From assembly GCA_003140785.1 (NCBI GenBank), contig PLKY01000008.1, positions 1 through 10,960 of the forward strand: a DNA stretch of 10,960 nucleotides. The letters run 5' to 3'. Within the stretch, counting starts at the first letter, position 1. Every line of letters begins with the position of its first letter. A program made the position numbers and the translations under genes. The notes beneath the pieces are model-generated. The model searched no databases, was not told the origin of the DNA, and worked only from the letters and a program-made list of their open reading frames with translations. Shown piece after piece: positions 6,831 through 10,960 of the stretch. The DNA is from Acidobacteriaceae bacterium. GTDB lineage: Bacteria > Acidobacteriota > Terriglobia > Terriglobales > Acidobacteriaceae.

Positions 6831-7841
6831 ATGGCGAGAGTCTTCATTATTGCTGAGGCCGGAGTGAATCATAATGGCTCTCTCGATCTTGCTTTGCAGC
6901 TAGTCGACGCGGCAAAGGCCAGCGGAGCCGATGCGGTAAAGTTCCAAACGTTTAAAGCGGATCAGCTGGCGACGCGCTCTGCCCACAAAGCAGCCTATCA
7001 GGAACGGACGACTGCAGAATCTGAAACCCAGTTTGAAATGCTACAGCGCCTGGAACTCGACACCGCTGCACACCGTCGGATTATCAAGCATTGCGGAGAG
7101 TCCGGTATTCAATTCTTGTCGAGCCCGTTTGATATCCGAAGCGTTGATTTACTCGATTCGTTGGATGTTTCGCTTTACAAGGCGCCCTCGGGTGAGATCA
7201 CCAATTTTCCATTTCTTCGGCGTCTCGCTCAAAAAGGAAGACCGATCATTTTGTCGACCGGGATGTCGACTCTCGGAGAAGTGGAAGAAGCAGTGCAGGT
7301 CCTTAGAGATGCCGGTGCAAGGCAATTAACGCTCTTGCATTGCGTCACGGAGTATCCTGCGCCATACGGTGAAGTCAATCTGCGTGCCATGCAGACGCTC
7401 AAATTCGCCTTTGGTCTTCCTGTTGGTTATTCCGATCACACTCCGGGTATTGAGATTTCCATTGCGGCAACGGCTTTAGGCGCGGAGGTGATCGAAAAGC
7501 ATTTCACACTTGATCGCTCACTTCCGGGGCCGGATCACGCTGCGTCGCTGGAGCCCGACGAACTGAAGGAGATGGTGACTGCCATTCGCAACGTGGAAGC
7601 CGCTCTTGGTTCCGGCATTAAGGCGCCCGCCCCTTGCGAAGTTCCGAACATTTCCGTTGCCCGTAAGAGCATCGTTGCTGCTAAGCCGCTGCCTGCAGGC
7701 CACAAGTTGTGTGAGGAAGATTTGGAAATCAAGCGTCCAGGGGATGGACTTGCTTCCAAGTTCATTCCAGCATTGCTTGGACGGACCTTGCGAGCAAGCG
7801 TAGACAGAGACGCGGTTATTCGATGGGATCATCTGGCGTGA
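6831..7841 (+). CDS. neuB: Nonulosonic acid synthase (NeuB/LegI family)
   Basis: NeuB enzymes condense phosphoenolpyruvate with a 6-carbon N-acetyl sugar (ManNAc for Neu5Ac; 2,4-diacetamido-2,4,6-trideoxymannose for legionaminic acid). Residues 1-265 form the TIM-barrel catalytic domain: IIAEAGVNHNGS (6-17), GADAVKFQT (32-40), YKAPSGE (116-122), LSTGMST (141-147), HCVTEYPAP (170-178), GYSDHTPG (199-206) and EKHFTLDRSLPGPDHAASL (222-240). H203 and H224 are 21 residues apart, the spacing I recall for the metal-binding histidines of meningococcal NeuB. Residues of about 276-336 are the C-terminal SAF (antifreeze-like) domain (ARKSIVAAKPLPAGHKL), which closes the active site of the partner subunit. 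The length of 336 is slightly short of Neu5Ac synthases but normal for the family. The neighbours point to legionaminic-type rather than Neu5Ac synthesis, so the alternative name legI may be more accurate. No strong ribosome site precedes ATG 6831. Confidence 0.96.
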   Translation: MARVFIIAEAGVNHNGSLDLALQLVDAAKASGADAVKFQTFKADQLATRSAHKAAYQERTTAESETQFEMLQRLELDTAAHRRIIKHCGESGIQFLSSPFDIRSVDLLDSLDVSLYKAPSGEITNFPFLRRLAQKGRPIILSTGMSTLGEVEEAVQVLRDAGARQLTLLHCVTEYPAPYGEVNLRAMQTLKFAFGLPVGYSDHTPGIEISIAATALGAEVIEKHFTLDRSLPGPDHAASLEPDELKEMVTAIRNVEAALGSGIKAPAPCEVPNISVARKSIVAAKPLPAGHKLCEEDLEIKRPGDGLASKFIPALLGRTLRASVDRDAVIRWDHLA

Positions 7842-9028
7842 AGCGGCGGAAGATCTGCGTTGTTACAACAAGCCGTGCCGATTTCGGCCTGTTATCCGGA
7901 CTTATCAAGGCTATTCAAACGGATCCTGCTCTTCGGTTGCAGGTAATCGTGTCGGGTATGCATCTCTCGCGACTGTTTGGGCAGACATGGCGGGAGGTCG
8001 AAGCTCATGGCATCGGGATCGATCGAAAGATACGCTTAAGGCTTTTAGGTGGATCTGATCTAGACAATCTAAATTCGATAGGTCTGGGGATGAAGGGATT
8101 TGGACAGGCTTTTTCAGAGCTTAGACCGGATATCGTCGTTTTGCTTGGGGATCGATTCGAGTTACTTGCCCCTGCGGTTTCAGCTGTGATGCTTGGTATT
8201 CCGATCGCCCATATTCACGGGGGGGAGCTAACCGAAGGCGCGATTGACGATTCTGTGCGTCATGCAATCACGAAAATGGCATCGTTACATTTTGCCGCGA
8301 CCGAAGCGTATCGAAAGCGCATTGTCCAAATGGGGGAATCACCTGAGCGAGTGTTTAACTTCGGTGCACCTGGACTTGATCAAATTCACAATGTGCCTCT
8401 AATGACACGGCGGCAGGTTGAACAGGAGCTCGGGATCAGCCTTCTGAAGCCTGTTGCACTTGTCACCTATCATCCAGTTACTCGTGATCGAGGTAGCGCG
8501 GAAGACCAGGTTAGCTTGTTGATTGCAGCTATAAAGGCGAGCGGCCTGAAGGCGATTTTTACGATGGCAAATGCTGATGCGCAGGGCAACATCATCAATG
8601 GTCGGCTGCAGGCTGCGTGCGCGGAGAATCCTGGGCGCTTCCAATGGGTCCCACACCTTGGCCATCGCCGATACCTGAGCTGTCTCAAGCACCTCGCCGT
8701 TATGGTAGGGAATTCTTCGAGTGGGCTGACGGAAGCACCTTCGTTTCGGATGCCCGTTGTTAATATTGGGGACCGGCAACAGGGGCGGGTCCGCGCACAA
8801 AACATCATCGATGTCCCGTGCACGAAAAAGGCAATTCTGGAGGGAATCCGGCGTGCAATCTCTCCGCGCTTTCGTAACTCGCTGCACAGAATGCGCAATC
8901 CCTATGATCGCTTTCACGATGGGCGAGCGAGCGAGCGAATCAAGAATGTACTAAGAGATGTAGTAATCTCGCCTAAATTTATAAAAAAGCAGTTTCAAGA
9001 TCTAAACCAAGAGGAACTCTACAAATGA
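7823..9028 (+). CDS. neuC: Hydrolysing UDP/GDP-N-acetyl sugar 2-epimerase (NeuC/LegG family)
   Basis: This GT-B-fold enzyme removes the nucleotide and inverts C2, producing the free mannose-configured sugar used by the synthase. Diagnostic stretches are VVTTSRADFGLL near the N terminus, VVLLGDRFELLAPA, AHIHGGELTEGAIDDSVRHA, VTYHPVTRD and GNSSSGLTEAP followed by VNIGDRQQGR. These are the conserved NeuC substrate and nucleotide sites, all intact, and the length (401 residues) is normal. The ATG at 7823 overlaps the synthase by 19 bases. A GTG at 7838 that overlaps the TGA by GTGA is a competing start with a weak GGGA before it; the sequence does not settle this. Whether the substrate is UDP-GlcNAc or a GDP-linked 6-deoxy diamino sugar cannot be seen directly. 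The linked nucleotidyltransferase suggests the GDP form (LegG). Confidence 0.95.
   Translation: MGSSGVKRRKICVVTTSRADFGLLSGLIKAIQTDPALRLQVIVSGMHLSRLFGQTWREVEAHGIGIDRKIRLRLLGGSDLDNLNSIGLGMKGFGQAFSELRPDIVVLLGDRFELLAPAVSAVMLGIPIAHIHGGELTEGAIDDSVRHAITKMASLHFAATEAYRKRIVQMGESPERVFNFGAPGLDQIHNVPLMTRRQVEQELGISLLKPVALVTYHPVTRDRGSAEDQVSLLIAAIKASGLKAIFTMANADAQGNIINGRLQAACAENPGRFQWVPHLGHRRYLSCLKHLAVMVGNSSSGLTEAPSFRMPVVNIGDRQQGRVRAQNIIDVPCTKKAILEGIRRAISPRFRNSLHRMRNPYDRFHDGRASERIKNVLRDVVISPKFIKKQFQDLNQEELYK
9011..9015 (+). promoter_or_regulatory. Ribosome binding site GAGGA for the nucleotidyltransferase
   Basis: GAGGA lies nine bases before ATG 9025, inside the 3' end of the epimerase gene. It is one of the best ribosome sites in the window and supports a start at the ATGA overlap, hence translational coupling. 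Confidence 0.65.
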
Positions 9029-10167
9029 CGCCTACTCATGGGCAAGATTGGTCAGAATCGGTTGAGACAATTTTGATGGAAGACAACGTCAAAGCATTTC
9101 TTCTGCCGCAGACGCATACCATCCGGCAAGCGATGGAGCAGCTGGAAAAAACCGAGGAAAAGATCGTCTTTGTGGTGGACGAGGAGTCGCGGCTCGTCGG
9201 TTCGTTAACCGATGGCGATATCAGGCGCTGGATTCTTTCCGACGGCGATCTGAAAGCGGAAGTGCTCCGGATTTGCAATCGGAGTCCGTACGTTGCGAAA
9301 GAGGGCTTTGCGATCGATCAGTTGCGCACCGAAATGCTCAACGGCAATTTCGGCTGCGTTCCTGTCATCAGTTCGTCTCGCGAAATCATACAGCTAGTGT
9401 TTTGGAAGGAGCTGCTTCAGGGAGAAGTAGGCGTCAAGCTAAAGCGGCAACTGAACTTGCCGGTAGTGATCATGGCTGGGGGGCGCGGAACCAGACTGGC
9501 TCCATTTACAAACGTTTTACCTAAACCGCTTATCCCTGTCGGTGATAAGACAATTATTGAATTAATCATCGATCAGTTTTTACCTTATGGGCTGGACCAA
9601 TTTCATCTTTCGATCAATTATAAATCGAAAATCCTGAAGTCCTTTTTTGAAGAGCTATCGCCAGCGTATTCTGTCAGCTTTTTAGAAGAACGGGAACCGC
9701 GCGGCACTGCGGGCGCCCTTCGCGCGCTTTACTCACCAGTTTCGGAAAACTTGATTGTTACGAATTGTGACATCGTGATTGAAGCGGACCTGGCCGAATT
9801 GGTATCTTTCCATCAAGACAACGACTACGATCTAACTCTGGTTGCCTCCCTCAAGGACTACAACATTCCATATGGCGTGTGTGAACTGGAGAAGGGCGGA
9901 AGTTTGGCTCGCATTAAGGAAAAGCCGCAATACAGCTTTCTGATTAACACTGGGATGTATGTCGTGCGGCGCGACCGGCTCAATTTGATTCCAGAAGAAA
10001 TGAAGTGCGACATGACCGACTTCATTGAGGAGATCAAGCGCGCAGGTGGACGCATCGGCGTCTTTCCGATTGGCGAGAATGCCTGGACAGATACGGGTGA
10101 GTGGACCGAGTATCGCAAAGCACTTGATCATTTAGGAAGGCTCAGCTCTCGGGCAACGGCTGAATAG
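9025..10167 (+). CDS. ptmE: CBS-domain sugar-1-phosphate nucleotidyltransferase (PtmE-like)
   Basis: Residues 15-130 hold a tandem CBS pair (HTIRQAMEQL, VDEESRLVGSLTDGDIRR, and in the second copy NFGCVPVISSSREI). Residues 145-375 are a nucleotidyltransferase domain with AGGRGTR (151-157), LPKPLIPVGD (165-174), PRGTAG (225-230), the metal site NCD (247-249) and TDTGEW (355-360). The CBS plus transferase architecture is that of C. jejuni PtmE, which makes GDP-glucosamine from glucosamine-1-phosphate for legionaminic acid. CBS domains often bind adenine nucleotides, so nucleotide-level regulation is possible. The transferase half looks more AT-rich, with TTA codons (about 9540-9660), than the CBS half; this was not measured. 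The start overlaps the epimerase stop as ATGA. GDP specificity is inferred from family and context; TDP- or CDP-sugar production cannot be excluded. Confidence 0.93.
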   Translation: MTPTHGQDWSESVETILMEDNVKAFLLPQTHTIRQAMEQLEKTEEKIVFVVDEESRLVGSLTDGDIRRWILSDGDLKAEVLRICNRSPYVAKEGFAIDQLRTEMLNGNFGCVPVISSSREIIQLVFWKELLQGEVGVKLKRQLNLPVVIMAGGRGTRLAPFTNVLPKPLIPVGDKTIIELIIDQFLPYGLDQFHLSINYKSKILKSFFEELSPAYSVSFLEEREPRGTAGALRALYSPVSENLIVTNCDIVIEADLAELVSFHQDNDYDLTLVASLKDYNIPYGVCELEKGGSLARIKEKPQYSFLINTGMYVVRRDRLNLIPEEMKCDMTDFIEEIKRAGGRIGVFPIGENAWTDTGEWTEYRKALDHLGRLSSRATAE

Positions 10168-10190
10168 CCAGTTCCGAAGCAGACTCCCTC

Positions 10191-10892
10191 ATGCTGAATG
10201 GGAAAAAGGTTATCGCAGTTGTGCCGGCTCGCGGCGGAAGCAAGTCGGTTCCCGGAAAAAATATCAGATCGCTTGGCGGGAAGCCGCTCCTGTGGTGGTC
10301 GATCGATGTGGCTAAGCAGGTGCCAGAGATTGACCGTGTCATTGTATCTACCGATGACGCAGACATTGCCGCTGTTGGCCGCTCGTGCGGAGCCGAGATT
10401 TACACGCGACCTGCGCATCTTGCTACGGATGAGGCATTGGTCATCGATGCACTCAAGAACCTTCTGGAGACACTGCATTCTGAAGGAGAAGAGCCGGAGT
10501 GGGTTGTTCTCCTTGAGGCAACATGTCCGCTACGCACTCCAGACGACGTTCGCGCATGTTTGAAGCTTCTTGTCGAAGGAGGCTACGATTCGGTCGCAAC
10601 ATTTAAGGAAGCGGAATTGAATCCGCATCGCGCTTGGCGGCTCGTCGATGGAGCTCCTGAAGTATTTATTCCGGGCGCGGTTCCATGGCTGCCGCGGCAG
10701 AAGCTTCCAAAGGCGTACCAGTTGAATGGAGCGGTTTACGTATTCCGCGCAAAACTGCTCGCAGAAGAAGCGAAGTCCTTGTTGGTGGGAAGGCTCGGTG
10801 CGGTGATGATGCCGAGAGATAGATCTCAGGACATCGATGACAGCATCGATTTTATGATTGTTGAGGCACTCTTGGGGAAATCGAAATCATGA
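10191..10892 (+). CDS. neuA: CMP-nonulosonic acid synthetase (NeuA/LegF family cytidylyltransferase)
   Basis: This 233-residue enzyme activates the finished nonulosonic acid with CTP to give the CMP-sugar donor. The N-terminal CTP-binding loop is PARGGSKSVPGKNI (12-25), followed by KPLLWWSI (31-38), IVSTDDADIA (51-60), LEATCPLRTPDD (108-119, the family's usual L-x-x-T-S/C-PLR), LNGAVYVFR (178-186) and the C-terminal metal region DIDDSIDF (214-221). It is compact, lacking the C-terminal esterase or O-acetylhydrolase domain of some NeuA proteins, and matches the LegF/PtmB length. The start at ATG 10191 lies 23 bases after the previous stop; its ribosome site is weak. The stop overlaps the next start as ATGA. 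Legionaminic acid or a relative is the favoured substrate by context, Neu5Ac the alternative. Confidence 0.95.
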   Translation: MLNGKKVIAVVPARGGSKSVPGKNIRSLGGKPLLWWSIDVAKQVPEIDRVIVSTDDADIAAVGRSCGAEIYTRPAHLATDEALVIDALKNLLETLHSEGEEPEWVVLLEATCPLRTPDDVRACLKLLVEGGYDSVATFKEAELNPHRAWRLVDGAPEVFIPGAVPWLPRQKLPKAYQLNGAVYVFRAKLLAEEAKSLLVGRLGAVMMPRDRSQDIDDSIDFMIVEALLGKSKS

Positions 10893-10960
10893 GTAAATCT
10901 TTGCAGGAACTGCTTTCATTGAAGGGGAAGACGGCGGTGATCACGGGAGGCGCAGGCTAT
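10889..10960 (+). CDS. Short-chain dehydrogenase/reductase, PtmA-like (3' truncated by window edge)
   Basis: An ATG at 10889 overlaps the cytidylyltransferase stop by four bases and opens a frame that runs off the window end. The 24 visible residues end in KGKTAVITGGAGY, the Rossmann nucleotide-binding start of the SDR superfamily (TGxxxGxG; the rest is outside). GGGGA lies 10 bases upstream of the start. Synteny with the C. jejuni ptm locus, where the ptmB cytidylyltransferase neighbours ptmA, suggests a PtmA-like oxidoreductase. PtmA has no firmly established reaction that I know of. From 24 residues, other SDR enzymes such as sugar-nucleotide dehydratases remain possible. Confidence 0.75.
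   Translation, partial: MSKSLQELLSLKGKTAVITGGAGY

Noticed and set aside
6431..6847. 138-codon open frame on the minus strand
   Set aside because: It is antisense to the beta-helix acyltransferase and rich in repeated low-complexity Thr/Pro/Ile, which is the mirror of the hexapeptide repeats.
8399..8917. 172-codon open frame on the minus strand
   Set aside because: It lies wholly inside the neuC gene, whose motifs are intact in the other frame. No recognisable protein or ribosome site was seen.

Overview
The window is a 10.96 kb piece of a surface-glycan (O-antigen, capsule or glycan-modification) locus from a Gram-negative-type bacterium. All ten genes lie on the + strand. Base composition is mid-range, spacing is tight, and many starts overlap the previous stop. 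The organism cannot be named from this sequence. The Wzm/Wzt exporter implies an outer membrane, and the style fits Acidobacteriota or Proteobacteria, but that is only an impression. No RNA gene, mobile element or CRISPR array was seen.

Layout. (1) Positions 3-983 hold the 3' part of an FAD/NAD(P)-dependent, monooxygenase-like oxidoreductase. It overlaps an ATP-grasp ligase-like gene (952-2364). (2) After a 173-base gap, the largest in the window, comes an ABC exporter: a Wzm-type permease (2538-3419) and a Wzt-type ATPase with a C-terminal glycan-binding domain (3444-4769). (3) A polysaccharide pyruvyl transferase family protein follows (4843-6168). (4) A nonulosonic (sialic-acid-like) sugar cassette fills the rest: a PglD/NeuD-type acyltransferase (6192-6824), NeuB-type synthase (6831-7841), NeuC-type hydrolysing 2-epimerase (7823-9028), a two-CBS-domain sugar-1-phosphate nucleotidyltransferase (9025-10167), a NeuA-type CMP-sugar synthetase (10191-10892), and the first 24 codons of a short-chain dehydrogenase (10889 to the window end).

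How they work together. NeuC-type, NeuB-type and NeuA-type enzymes make and CMP-activate a nonulosonic acid. The order neuB-neuC-CBS/nucleotidyltransferase-neuA-SDR resembles, from memory, the Campylobacter jejuni flagellin-glycan ptm locus (neuB2/ptmC, ptmD, ptmE, ptmB, ptmA), but without the ptmF amidotransferase. In that pathway PtmE makes GDP-glucosamine, so the sugar here may be legionaminic acid or a relative made through GDP-linked intermediates rather than Neu5Ac. The NeuD/PglD-like protein would then be the N-acetyltransferase for the 4-amino group. The 4,6-dehydratase and aminotransferase that this route needs are not in the window, nor is any glycosyltransferase. The exporter next to the cassette suggests that the polymer is finished in the cytoplasm and exported by the ABC route, with the Wzt C-terminal domain possibly reading an end-group. 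The role of the oxidoreductase and ATP-grasp pair at the left end is unknown and is the least explained part of the window.
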